Assembly: GCF_009192745.1 (NCBI RefSeq) | Contig: NZ_VTFV01000002.1 | Span: 186,001-250,000 of the forward strand | Origin: Arthrobacter citreus | GTDB taxonomy: Bacteria > Actinomycetota > Actinomycetes > Actinomycetales > Micrococcaceae | Length of the DNA: 64,000 bases | Reading direction: 5' to 3' | Shown here: positions 34,100-42,267 of the stretch, one piece after another | Layout: each line of letters opens with the position of its first letter | How positions within the stretch are numbered: position 1 is the stretch's first letter | Made by a program: the position numbers and the translations under genes | Notes under the pieces: model-generated | The model's database searches: none | What the model saw: only the letters and a program-made list of their open reading frames with translations | What the model was told of the DNA's origin: nothing

Positions 34100-34492
34100 G
34101 TGGCGAAGAGCCAGCCCGGCGGGACGCAGAAACGGAACTCCGTGAAGGCCCCGCTGGTTTTCTCCGCAGTCCTGGCCGTCATTGCCGGCATCACCACCAT
34201 GATCTTCGCCACCGGCGGAGCCACCAAGGAACTGCGCCTCGACCTTGGCCTGACGGCCGCCGGGATCGCATTCATCGCCTCCCTGCTGATTTCCTCGCTG
34301 CTCCTGATGACGGAGAAGCCGAACCCGGACCACCTCAGCGAAGGGTCCGGCGTCAACCGGACCTCCGCCAAGATCCCGGGCGGCGCCGGCAGCGTCGGTG
34401 CACCCGCCCCGCGCAATGACAAGGCGCCTGCTGAAGGCACCGCTTCTGCCGACCCGGAGCCCAAGAACGCAAAGGGCGGCAGCGAACAGTAG
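34100..34492 (+). CDS. Small two-segment membrane protein
   Basis: 130 residues, GTG after AGGAGGACAAATA. Two hydrophobic helices (LVFSAVLAVIAGITTMIFATGG and IAFIASLLISSLLLM, first given to 20 residues would be LVFSAVLAVIAGITTMIFAT) are followed by a disordered Pro/Ala/Lys/Glu tail of about 60 residues. Family not recognised. Converges on the next gene. Confidence 0.75.
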   Translation: MAKSQPGGTQKRNSVKAPLVFSAVLAVIAGITTMIFATGGATKELRLDLGLTAAGIAFIASLLISSLLLMTEKPNPDHLSEGSGVNRTSAKIPGGAGSVGAPAPRNDKAPAEGTASADPEPKNAKGGSEQ

Positions 34493-34519
34493 GCGGGAAG
34501 CTGGTTCGCAGACTGCGGT

Positions 34520-34915
34520 TCAGCTTTTCCGGCGCTTCCTGGGCCGGTTTCTTTTGGCCGGGACCGTTCCGGCGGCGGCCGGCTCGGGAGCCAACGGCCC
34601 GTTCAGCAGCTGGTCAAGACCCGTTTCCTCGGCCTGGTCCAGGTGCGATTCCGGCTCCGGTGAGTCATCCTGCTCTTCCAGCGGCCTGCTTTTGCGGCGG
34701 TGCAGCAGCAGGGCTGCGACTGCGGCGGCAGCGGCCACCGCGCTGGCAAGGGCCGCCAAGGCATTGAGGTACAGCCACAGGAACATCAGTACCGGAGGTA
34801 CTGACGAGGGCAGCTGCAGCAGTCCAAGGGCTGAAAGCAGCCAGAAAAACGCACAGATTCCAAGGACGGCCCATGCCGTCCGTGCGGGCAGGGCAGAAAG
34901 CAGCTTTTGCTCCAT
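34520..34915 (-). CDS. Small two-segment membrane protein
   Basis: 131 residues, ATG 34915. Two hydrophobic segments (TAWAVLGICAFFWLLSALGL, and ALAALASAVAAAAAVAALLL) with a basic/acidic cytoplasmic tail ending in KRNRPRKRRKS. No family recognised. AGGAG is seven bases upstream of the start. Confidence 0.7.
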   Translation of the reverse strand: MEQKLLSALPARTAWAVLGICAFFWLLSALGLLQLPSSVPPVLMFLWLYLNALAALASAVAAAAAVAALLLHRRKSRPLEEQDDSPEPESHLDQAEETGLDQLLNGPLAPEPAAAGTVPAKRNRPRKRRKS

Positions 34916-35053
34916 AAATGGCTCCAGGAGGCTTGGGGTGCCGTACTGCTCGACCCGGCAAGTCTAATTTTCCCCACTGCGCGCCGGACCCCCCTGTGCC
35001 CGAAAGCGCCGGCTCGAAGCAAACATTTCCTGCCCCGCGCATACAAGGCCCCG

Positions 35054-35095
35054 GCGGTCCGGGGGCCTGCACCGATGCACAGGCCCCCGGGCCGC
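35054..35095 (-). terminator. Terminator downstream of the secreted protease gene
   Basis: Sixteen-base arms with one G-T pair (GCGGTCCGGGGGCCTG with CAGGCCCCCGGGCCGC) lie 6 bp after the protease stop on the minus strand. No T-tract. Confidence 0.75.
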
Positions 35096-35100
35096 ACTGT

Positions 35101-37644
35101 TTACCGGAGAGCCGCCGCTTCCCCGCGGGTACGCCGGCGGCTGAGGCCGATGCCGGCGGCACCACCCGCCAGCAGCACCCCGGCGGCGGAGAGCAACGCC
35201 GTGAGGGATCCTCCGTCAGCACCGGTTGAGGCCAGGCCGCCCGGAGTCCGGGTCACGGCTGCGGCTTGGAGAGCCGTCACCGAGAAGGTGGCTGAGGCCG
35301 GGGCCGAGCCCACGCCGTCGAGTTCCTGAACGGCTGTGACGGTGAACTCCCCGGGCACCCAGGCGCCTGCCTCCACGCTCCAGGTCCCGTCCGCGGCGAC
35401 CACGGCGTTGAGGGGTTCACTGCCGGCACTGAGAGTAAGCACTGCTCCGGCAATTCCGGTGCCGGAGATGCTCCTGGGTGCAGAAGCCTCAGTAAAGACC
35501 TCACCGTTGCGCAGCGAGGTAATGGCCGGTGCGGGGTGCAGCACCGAGAAGGCTGCTGCGGCGGCGGGGGAAACCGTCTTTCCGCCCACGCCGTCCTGGG
35601 TTGCGGCCAGGACGTAGTAGCCGGGGGTAAGCGGTTCGTCCAGTGTTGCGGCGAATGTGCCTGAGCTGTCCGCCGTGACAGTCACTGCCGCGGGCACCGC
35701 CAGGGCGCGGGCGCCGTCCTCTGCCGGGGTTCGGGCAGTTCCCAGCGCAATCTCCACCGTGGCGCCGGGCTCGGCGAGCCCTTCAACGGTGCTCAGCGCG
35801 CCAACCGCTGAAGAACCGTCAACGGGAGAGAGCAGAACCGGAGCATCCAGGGCGGAGTGCGCGGTTACCAGGTTGTACACGGCAGTTTCTGACGTGTTGA
35901 AACCGTTGACGGCGGTCAGACTGAACCGGGCGGACTCGCCGTCCTGGACGGTCCGGGGAACCAGCATGGACCAGCTGCCGTCCGCTGCCACCGGGATCTC
36001 GCCGCCGACTCCGGCGACGGTGACCCGGACAACCGCACCGGCCGGGGCGGTCCCCGAGAGCACCTGGTCGGTGTACACGGTGTCACCGTCTTTCACGTTC
36101 AGCGCGGGCGCTTCCAGGTGCACAGCGACGGAATAGCCGGGAACGTAGGCCAGGGCGGTTGCCAGGTCTGCAGATCCAACCTTGTCGATCGCGCCGTCCT
36201 TGTCGGTGTCAAAGCCGGCGCTGACCAGGCCCAGGGCAGTGCTGCCGCTGATTACGGGTCCGCCGGAGTCGCCGGGAGCGCCCTGGAAGTCCGAGATGAA
36301 CCCGGTCACCGCGCGGATATCCGCCGGGTCGGTTCCGTTGTTGTGGCCCGGGACGGTGAAGATGGCCAGTTCCTGGACGAAACCGCAGGTCCAGCCGGTG
36401 GTCAGCCCGGAGCGGCACACCGGCGCCCCCACGACGGGCGTGCCCACGCCGGTGATCCGGGTTGTGGTTTCGGACAGATCTTCACTGGCCCAGTGGGTCA
36501 CCTCCGGCACCAGCTCGAGGTCCGGGTTGATTGAATCGATGACGGCCACGTCGGTGCCGAAGGTTGCCGGGTCCGGGTTGTCGGGATTGACTGTTGCGTT
36601 TCCCGGACCGCCGAAGACCGAAGCGCCGAAGGTTCCCAGGGCAGTAGTGACCGGATCCTGCTGGGTTTCCGGTGCCAGCAGCGTGTTTTGAACCGTTCCG
36701 TCGAGCGTGCAGTGGCCCGCGGTAATGACGGCCGGGTTTCCGGAGGGATCCCAGCCGTTGAAGCCGATGGAGCAGGCTGCATATCCGCCCCCGGCATCGC
36801 CGAGGAAGCCCTGCCCGCCGAATACCTCCTGGGCCAGCGGCGTTCCGGTGCCGGCAGCGTCCTGGATGGTGACGTTCGTGAAGCCCGCCGCGTAGTCAGC
36901 CGGGGACGGGGATGACGCGGTGGCCATGCGGGCATTGTTTGGTGTCCGGGACACTTCGGGATCGGCAACCCGGATCGTAAAGCCGTCAGCACCCAGCCCC
37001 ACGGACTGCAGCCCCTGGACACCGAAGGCGGCGATGTAGTCACGGGCCAGTTCGGCGAGGTCGGATGCCGTGCGCTTGGGTTTTTCCGCTTCATCTGCCA
37101 CAGGAACCTCTTCCGGAGTGGCGGGGGCCGGTTCCTGGTTCTCCTCCTCCAGGACCTGTTCGCCGGACTGTCCTTCGGTCTCCGGCGCGGCAGGCTCCGT
37201 CCCAGTGGCGACGGCGACGGCGTCCGTGGCAGGTGCCGGGTCCGCAACGGGCGCGTGAAGGGTGGCGCCCAGGGCATCGGCCTGCGCCTGCAGCGCGGCG
37301 CCGGTTCCGTAAACCAGGATTTCGCCGTCCCGAAGTTCGAGTCCGGAGAAGCCTTCCGTTGCCTGGAGAGCCGGCAGGGCCGCGGCAGCGCGCTGTCCGG
37401 CCTCTCCTGCGGCCTGGAATGCCTCCTCGGTGATGCCGAGATCCCGCAGCAGTGCTTCCGCCAGTCCCGGGGGAAGCACAGAATCGTAGGCGGCGGCCAG
37501 TTGTTCCGGCGCGGCGTCGGCGCTGACGTCCGAACCGGGTGCAGCCTGGGCCGGCACTCCTATTAGAAAACCTCCCGCGGCCAGTGCAGCGGCTGCTGCC
37601 ATGGCCCGTGCCGGTGCGGGTGTGGCCCGCGTTGCTCTTTTCAT
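35101..37644 (-). CDS. Secreted trypsin-like serine protease with LAxTG cell-wall sorting signal
   Basis: 847 residues. A signal peptide ends near AQA (residue 34). An N-terminal pro-region (40-245) with an alpha-lytic/streptogrisin-like prodomain look is followed by an S1 protease domain: His311 in ITAGHC, Asp365 in FGTDVAVID, Ser460 in GAPGDSGGPV. Residues 510-790 form three Ig-like repeats (e.g. SGTAPAGAVVRVTV, EGLAEPGATVEIAL, SGTGIAGAVLTLS). The C-terminus has LASTG at 804-808, a hydrophobic helix and a basic tail: a sorting signal of the LAxTG class used by actinobacterial sortase E. So the protease is probably displayed on the wall. Sortase is not in this window. Confidence 0.88.
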   Translation of the reverse strand: MKRATRATPAPARAMAAAAALAAGGFLIGVPAQAAPGSDVSADAAPEQLAAAYDSVLPPGLAEALLRDLGITEEAFQAAGEAGQRAAAALPALQATEGFSGLELRDGEILVYGTGAALQAQADALGATLHAPVADPAPATDAVAVATGTEPAAPETEGQSGEQVLEEENQEPAPATPEEVPVADEAEKPKRTASDLAELARDYIAAFGVQGLQSVGLGADGFTIRVADPEVSRTPNNARMATASSPSPADYAAGFTNVTIQDAAGTGTPLAQEVFGGQGFLGDAGGGYAACSIGFNGWDPSGNPAVITAGHCTLDGTVQNTLLAPETQQDPVTTALGTFGASVFGGPGNATVNPDNPDPATFGTDVAVIDSINPDLELVPEVTHWASEDLSETTTRITGVGTPVVGAPVCRSGLTTGWTCGFVQELAIFTVPGHNNGTDPADIRAVTGFISDFQGAPGDSGGPVISGSTALGLVSAGFDTDKDGAIDKVGSADLATALAYVPGYSVAVHLEAPALNVKDGDTVYTDQVLSGTAPAGAVVRVTVAGVGGEIPVAADGSWSMLVPRTVQDGESARFSLTAVNGFNTSETAVYNLVTAHSALDAPVLLSPVDGSSAVGALSTVEGLAEPGATVEIALGTARTPAEDGARALAVPAAVTVTADSSGTFAATLDEPLTPGYYVLAATQDGVGGKTVSPAAAAAFSVLHPAPAITSLRNGEVFTEASAPRSISGTGIAGAVLTLSAGSEPLNAVVAADGTWSVEAGAWVPGEFTVTAVQELDGVGSAPASATFSVTALQAAAVTRTPGGLASTGADGGSLTALLSAAGVLLAGGAAGIGLSRRRTRGEAAALR

Positions 37645-37805
37645 CTTCCAAAACCCCCATTAGGCGCTGACCAGCCCCGGTTAGGCCGGGCACGCCACAG
37701 AGGTTTTGTGAACCGGAGCTTCGAGACTGGAAGTTGAGCCGGCCATGGGCGATGGCCGGTCTGCCGGAGGCTAACGGCCAGCAACCGGGAGGACAATTCG
37801 AAAGG

Positions 37806-38375
37806 CTACTTGTTTTTCTGCTCAGGTACGGGCCCCGCGGAGGCGAGCCTGCGCCGATACGCGCGGACGTGCTCCCGGTTGCCGCAGTTGCCGGTGTCGC
37901 AGTAGCGGCGGGACCGGTTGCGGGACAGATCGAGGACAGCGTTGCTGCAGTCCGGTGCCGCACAGGTTCTCAGTCTGGCCAGCTCGCCGGCCCGGACGAC
38001 GTCGGCCAGCGCCATTGCTGCCTCAGTGGCCATCCTGTCCGCCAGCTCGGCTTCCGGTGGAGTGCAATGGAGGTGCCAGTCCCAGCCGTCATGCCGGACA
38101 AGTTGGGGGAGCGCTTTGGCCCCGAGGAGGAGGCGGTTGATTCCCTCCACCAGGTCTTCCTCGCCGGCAGTCCACATGGCTGCGAGATCCGTCCTCAGGC
38201 GGTGAACCGCTCGCAGCTCCGAAGGGGTGTGGCTGCGGGATCCGGAGAAACGTTCCTGGGCCAGGAAGCGGGTCAGCCCGGCGTCGTCTGCCAGTGGGTC
38301 GGGCTCCTGGGAGCCGGTGTTGACCAGCGCCGCAGCAGTGGCCAGCGCCAGTTCGGTGTCATAAGTGAAAACCAT
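37806..38375 (-). CDS. CGNR zinc-finger transcriptional regulator
   Basis: 189 residues. N-terminal ABATE-type stress-sensing domain (FTYDTELALATAAALVNT), C-terminal CGNR zinc finger: CAAPDCSNAVLDLSRNRSRRYC then CGNREHVRAYRRR (first part shown to 20 residues: CAAPDCSNAVLDLSRNRSRR). The four cysteines and the basic tail are complete. Such proteins regulate neighbouring transporter or stress genes. I use ATG 38375, five bases after AGGAG, rather than upstream ATGs at 38390 or 38414. Divergent from the EamA gene with a dyad between. Confidence 0.85.
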   Translation of the reverse strand: MVFTYDTELALATAAALVNTGSQEPDPLADDAGLTRFLAQERFSGSRSHTPSELRAVHRLRTDLAAMWTAGEEDLVEGINRLLLGAKALPQLVRHDGWDWHLHCTPPEAELADRMATEAAMALADVVRAGELARLRTCAAPDCSNAVLDLSRNRSRRYCDTGNCGNREHVRAYRRRLASAGPVPEQKNK

Positions 38376-38399
38376 CTTGACTCCTGACATTGGCGACCT

Positions 38400-38410
38400 T
38401 AGTGTCACTA
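38400..38410. promoter_or_regulatory. Dyad between CGNR regulator and EamA transporter
   Basis: TAGTG-T-CACTA, exact arms, 25 bp before the regulator start and 65 bp before the transporter start. Candidate operator for the CGNR protein. Confidence 0.4.
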
Positions 38411-38474
38411 GCATAGGCCCTTATAGCTCGTGACATGCCAGCGGGGAGCGGGCCCGTCTCCTGAAAGGTCCACC

Positions 38475-39536
38475 ATGGCAAAGCCCATCTCCGCAGTTGC
38501 TGCACGGACTCCGCGCATACGTTCCGCAGGGGCCTCGGGCCTGCTGATCGCACTGCTCTCATCTTCGGTCTTTGGCCTTTCGGGTTCATTCGCCAAATCC
38601 CTCATGGAGGCGGGCTGGACGCCTGCCACTGCAGTCGCCGTCAGGATGGGGGGAGCCGCAGCGGTCCTGCTCATCCCCGCCCTCATTGCGCTGCACGGGC
38701 GGTGGTACCAGGTAAGGCAGAACTGGAAGACCATCGGGCTCTTCGGCCTGGTGGGTGTGGCAGGTTGCCAGTTCTTCTACTTCAACGCCGTGGAGCGGCT
38801 CTCGGTGGGTGTGGCCCTGCTGCTGGAGTTCCTGGCTCCGGTGCTGATGGTGCTGTGGATCTGGCTGCGGACGCGGCGCCGTCCCGGGGCGGCCACCATT
38901 GCAGGTGCCGCCGCCGCAGTGGTGGGCCTGATCCTGGTGCTGGACCTTGGCGGCGACCTGCGTGTGGATCCCCTCGGGATCATGTGGGGCCTGGCTGCGG
39001 CTGTCTGCCTCGCCATGTACTTCTTCATTACGGCCAAGCAGAACGACACCCTTCCTCCGCTGGTCCTGACCACGGGAGGGCTGCTCGTGGGTGCAGCGAC
39101 CATGGTCCTCCTGGGCCTCACCGGGCTGCTGCCCGTTGGATTCAGCACCGACGACGTCGAACTGGCCGGCTGGGTCACGCGGTGGTGGGTCCCGCTGGTG
39201 GGCCTGGTGCTGCTCTCCACCGTCCTGGCCTATGTCACCGGCATCATCGCGGCCCGGGCCCTTGGTCCGCGGGTGGCATCCTTCATCTCCCTGACCGAAG
39301 TCCTGTTTGCAGTGCTCTGGGCCTGGCTGCTGCTCGCGGAACTGCCGCGTGCCGTGCAGCTGGCAGGCGGCGCGCTGATCGTCGCAGGCCTTGTGCTGGT
39401 GCGTCTGGACCGGAAAACCGATCTGCCGGACGTATCCGGTGAAGCGGTTCCGGCTGAGTCCCCTGAACCGATTGCCGGCAGCCGGAATGACCAGCGGCTG
39501 ATTCAGGGTAGGCTCACCGGCAGAGACAGGCACTAG
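38475..39536 (+). CDS. EamA/RhaT-family exporter
   Basis: 353 residues, ten hydrophobic segments, two EamA halves (SSSVFGLSGSFAKSLMEAGW; IAARALGPRVASFISLTEVL). EamA proteins export amino acids and other metabolites; several are linked to homoserine or threonine efflux. The start ATG 38475 follows AAAGG. Divergent from a CGNR regulator gene, probably its controller. The 3' tail of 40 residues is charged and poorly conserved. Confidence 0.87.
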   Translation: MAKPISAVAARTPRIRSAGASGLLIALLSSSVFGLSGSFAKSLMEAGWTPATAVAVRMGGAAAVLLIPALIALHGRWYQVRQNWKTIGLFGLVGVAGCQFFYFNAVERLSVGVALLLEFLAPVLMVLWIWLRTRRRPGAATIAGAAAAVVGLILVLDLGGDLRVDPLGIMWGLAAAVCLAMYFFITAKQNDTLPPLVLTTGGLLVGAATMVLLGLTGLLPVGFSTDDVELAGWVTRWWVPLVGLVLLSTVLAYVTGIIAARALGPRVASFISLTEVLFAVLWAWLLLAELPRAVQLAGGALIVAGLVLVRLDRKTDLPDVSGEAVPAESPEPIAGSRNDQRLIQGRLTGRDRH

Positions 39537-39559
39537 GACAAAACGGGAGAGCCACAACG

Positions 39560-39634
39560 ATGTACCCCTCCACTTCGCATCCTCTCAGGAGACCCTGCCG
39601 GACCGGCAGCGGAGCGGCGGAGGCAGCGAAATGA
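39560..39634 (+). CDS. 24-codon leader ORF coupled to the cytochrome b-like gene
   Basis: 24 residues, starting MYPSTSHPLRR and ending AAEAAK, with GGGAG ten bases upstream. Its TGA overlaps the ATG of the following gene (ATGA), the arrangement used for translational coupling. The peptide contains one cysteine and is rich in Arg/Pro; no function is recognised. It may be a leader peptide or may simply exploit the only free start. Not large enough to judge by composition. Confidence 0.4.
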   Translation: MYPSTSHPLRRPCRTGSGAAEAAK

Positions 39635-40560
39635 GCCGCAGCGCCGTTAAACCGGCGGTACGCTCCCGCTGGACGAAGCTGATATGGCTGATTCCGGCGT
39701 CGCTCGCCGCGCTTGCCTTGATAGTGCTGGCAGCCCGGTGGCTGCGCGAAACCCCCGGTGGCCAGGAGTTCCTCAGTATGTATCCCGGGCACACCGACCT
39801 GCCTGCCGGCGCTCCGGTAGGCCTGCCCGCCTGGGTGGGATGGCAGCACTTCCTGAATTCACTGCTCCTGCTGCTCATTGTCCGCTCGGGCTGGCTTATC
39901 CGTACCCGGCAGCGGCCGGTGGGATCGTGGACCCGCAACAACAAGGGGCTCATCCGCACCAGGAACCAGCCCAAGAGGATCAGCCTGGATCTGTGGTTCC
40001 ACCTCAGCCTGGACGTGCTGTGGGTGCTCAACGGCCTTCTCTTCTACATCCTGCTCTTCGCGACCGGGCAGTGGATGCGGCTGGTTCCCACCAGCTGGGG
40101 CGTTTTTCCCAACGCGGCCTCCACGGCCCTTCAGTACGCCTCGCTGGACTGGCCCATGGAAAACGGCTGGGTGAACTACAACAGCCTGCAGGTCCTCTCC
40201 TACTTCTCCATCGTTTTCATCGCCGCTCCGCTGGCCATCCTCACCGGCCTGCGGATGTCTCCGTCGTGGCCCTCGAAGGCCAAGCGGCTAAACCGCGTTT
40301 TCCCCATCGAAACTGCCCGGGCCCTGCACTTCCCGGTGATGGTCTACTTCGTGCTGTTCATCATTGTCCACGTGACCCTTGTCCTGACTACGGGTGCACT
40401 GCGGAACCTGAACCATATGTACGCTGCCTCGGACGGCACCGGCTGGACCGGATTCTGGTTCTTTGCCGCGTCACTGGCTGTGATGGTGGCGGCCTGGGTG
40501 GCTGCCCGCCCCCTGTTCCTGCGGCCGGTGGCTGCGCTGACCGGCAAGGTTTCCCGGTAG
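39631..40560 (+). CDS. Cytochrome b/b561-like membrane protein
   Basis: 309 residues. Several hydrophobic segments with histidines near their ends (WVGWQHFLNSLLLLLIVRSG, WFHLSLDVLWVLNGLLFY, ALHFPVMVYFVLFIIVHVTL), the arrangement of a di-heme b-type cytochrome of the Ni-Fe-hydrogenase cytochrome b / formate dehydrogenase gamma group. Such proteins pass electrons to quinone. A molybdopterin oxidoreductase partner is often adjacent in relatives; none is visible here. GGAGG lies 10-14 bases before the start. Confidence 0.75.
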   Translation: MSRSAVKPAVRSRWTKLIWLIPASLAALALIVLAARWLRETPGGQEFLSMYPGHTDLPAGAPVGLPAWVGWQHFLNSLLLLLIVRSGWLIRTRQRPVGSWTRNNKGLIRTRNQPKRISLDLWFHLSLDVLWVLNGLLFYILLFATGQWMRLVPTSWGVFPNAASTALQYASLDWPMENGWVNYNSLQVLSYFSIVFIAAPLAILTGLRMSPSWPSKAKRLNRVFPIETARALHFPVMVYFVLFIIVHVTLVLTTGALRNLNHMYAASDGTGWTGFWFFAASLAVMVAAWVAARPLFLRPVAALTGKVSR

Positions 40561-40588
40561 GAAACCCTGCCGGCCAGCCCAGGGCGGG

Positions 40589-42133
40589 CTAGGCCTCTGC
40601 GGCCGTGGCCGGCACACCTGACTGCTCGTCGCGGATTTGGCGCTTGAGGATCTTGCCGGTGGGACCCTTGGGCAGCTCGTCGGTGAAGATCACCCGGCGC
40701 GGATACTTGTACGCAGCCAGCCGGTCCTTGGCGAACTGCTGGATCTCGGCAGCCAGGGCCTGCCGTCCATCATCCCCGGCGGGTACGGCATCGGGTTTCA
40801 GGCCGATGACTGCGGCCACTTCCTCGCCGTTGAGCTGGTCCGGAACACCAATGACGGCAGCCTCGGAGACTGCCGGGTGTTCATACAGCACTTCCTCGAC
40901 CTCCCGCGGGTACACGTTGTAGCCGCCGCGCAGGATCATGTCCTTCTTGCGGTCCACTATGTAGATGTTTCCCTCGTCGTCGAAGCGGGCCAGGTCGCCG
41001 GTGCGGAACCAGCCGTCCGGGATTGCTGCTTCGGTCGCCTCCGGGTTGTTCCAGTACCCCTTCATCACGCCCAGGCCGCGGACGGAAAGCTCCCCGATCT
41101 CTCCGATCGGCACGTCGTGGCCCTCGCCGTCGAGCATTCGCACCTCCATGCCGTAGACGGGCTTGCCGATTGAGCCGGGCCGGCGGCCTCCGCCGGGGAG
41201 ATTGAACGACACGATCGGGGAGGTTTCGGACAGGCCGTACCCCTCAAGCAGGTCGATGCCAAAAACCTCCTCGAACTCCCGCAGGACTTCAAGCGGCATG
41301 GGTGCCCCGCCCGTGATCGCACCCCGCAGCGATGATGTGTCTGTCTGCGCGAGGTCAGGGTGGCGCAGCATCGCGATGTACATGGCCGGCACGCCCTGGA
41401 AGATGGTCACCTTGTCCCGTCCGATGATCCTGAGCGCTTCACCGGCATCGAAACGCGCCAGCAGGCTGATCATGGCGCCGGTCAGCACTGCTGCGTTCAG
41501 CGCAGAGGTCTGGCCGAACACATGGAAAAAGGGCAGTCCGCCAAAGATCACGTCGTTTTCCTGCGTGTCCAGGAGGTTCCGTGCCACTTCGGCATTGCTG
41601 AGGAGGTTGTCATGGCTGAGGGCGGCACCCTTTGGCCGGCCCGTGGTTCCGGAGGTGTAGAGGATGACGGCGATGTCCCCGCCGTCCACTTCCGCTACCG
41701 AATCGTCCGCATCGCTGTCCGCCAGGAGCTGCCGGAAGCTGCCGGTATTGACGGGAATGACGTCGACGCCGCCGGCTTCCTGGGCGCCGGCTGTTGCTTC
41801 CGGGAGCATCAGTTCGAACGCAAACAACAGCCCGGCACCTGAATCCTGCAGGGTATGGGCCACTTCGCGGCTTTTCAGCAGCGGGTTCATGGGCACCACC
41901 ACCGCCCCGTACCGCAGCACTCCGTAGTACACCGAGGCCATGGGCGGGATGTTCGGCATCATGAGGGCCACTCGGTCTCCGCGCTGCACCCCACGGGCGC
42001 GGAGCAGTCCCGCCACCTTTGCGCTCATCGCGTTCAGCATTGAATAGCTGATGACCGTGTCATTGATCCGCAGGGCAGGACGGTTGGGCACCCGCGCAGC
42101 GGTTTCGGTCAGGATTCCAGCGAGGTTGGGCAT
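40589..42133 (-). CDS. Long-chain fatty-acid--CoA ligase (AMP-binding)
   Basis: 514 residues. ATP/AMP-binding motif YTSGTTGRPKGAALSH near 165, the GYGLSETSP block near 295, FRTGDLARFDDEGN near 395, and the catalytic lysine at GPTGKILKRQIR close to the C-terminus. It activates fatty acids for degradation or lipid synthesis. ATG at 42133 is preceded by AAAGGAGA. Divergent from the AztD-like gene and convergent with the cytochrome b gene. Chain-length preference cannot be told from sequence. Confidence 0.9.
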   Translation of the reverse strand: MPNLAGILTETAARVPNRPALRINDTVISYSMLNAMSAKVAGLLRARGVQRGDRVALMMPNIPPMASVYYGVLRYGAVVVPMNPLLKSREVAHTLQDSGAGLLFAFELMLPEATAGAQEAGGVDVIPVNTGSFRQLLADSDADDSVAEVDGGDIAVILYTSGTTGRPKGAALSHDNLLSNAEVARNLLDTQENDVIFGGLPFFHVFGQTSALNAAVLTGAMISLLARFDAGEALRIIGRDKVTIFQGVPAMYIAMLRHPDLAQTDTSSLRGAITGGAPMPLEVLREFEEVFGIDLLEGYGLSETSPIVSFNLPGGGRRPGSIGKPVYGMEVRMLDGEGHDVPIGEIGELSVRGLGVMKGYWNNPEATEAAIPDGWFRTGDLARFDDEGNIYIVDRKKDMILRGGYNVYPREVEEVLYEHPAVSEAAVIGVPDQLNGEEVAAVIGLKPDAVPAGDDGRQALAAEIQQFAKDRLAAYKYPRRVIFTDELPKGPTGKILKRQIRDEQSGVPATAAEA

Positions 42134-42234
42134 GGACGATCTCCTTTGATCGGGCCCGGGGCGAGCCGCAGTGCTGCGAGGCTACCAACCTGCCGCCGCC
42201 GGGGGAATGCCTGACGCACCATTCCGTAACTTAA

Positions 42235-42249
42235 CGATAATGATTCTCA
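42235..42249. promoter_or_regulatory. Zur/Fur-like box upstream of aztD
   Basis: CGATAATGATTCTCA closely matches the actinobacterial Zur pattern TGAnAATGATTnTCA (dyad centred on AATGATT), 19 bp before the aztD start. Expected to repress under zinc sufficiency, which fits the predicted zinc role of the gene. Confidence 0.6.
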
Positions 42250-42267
42250 TTAAGTTATGGTTTCTGT

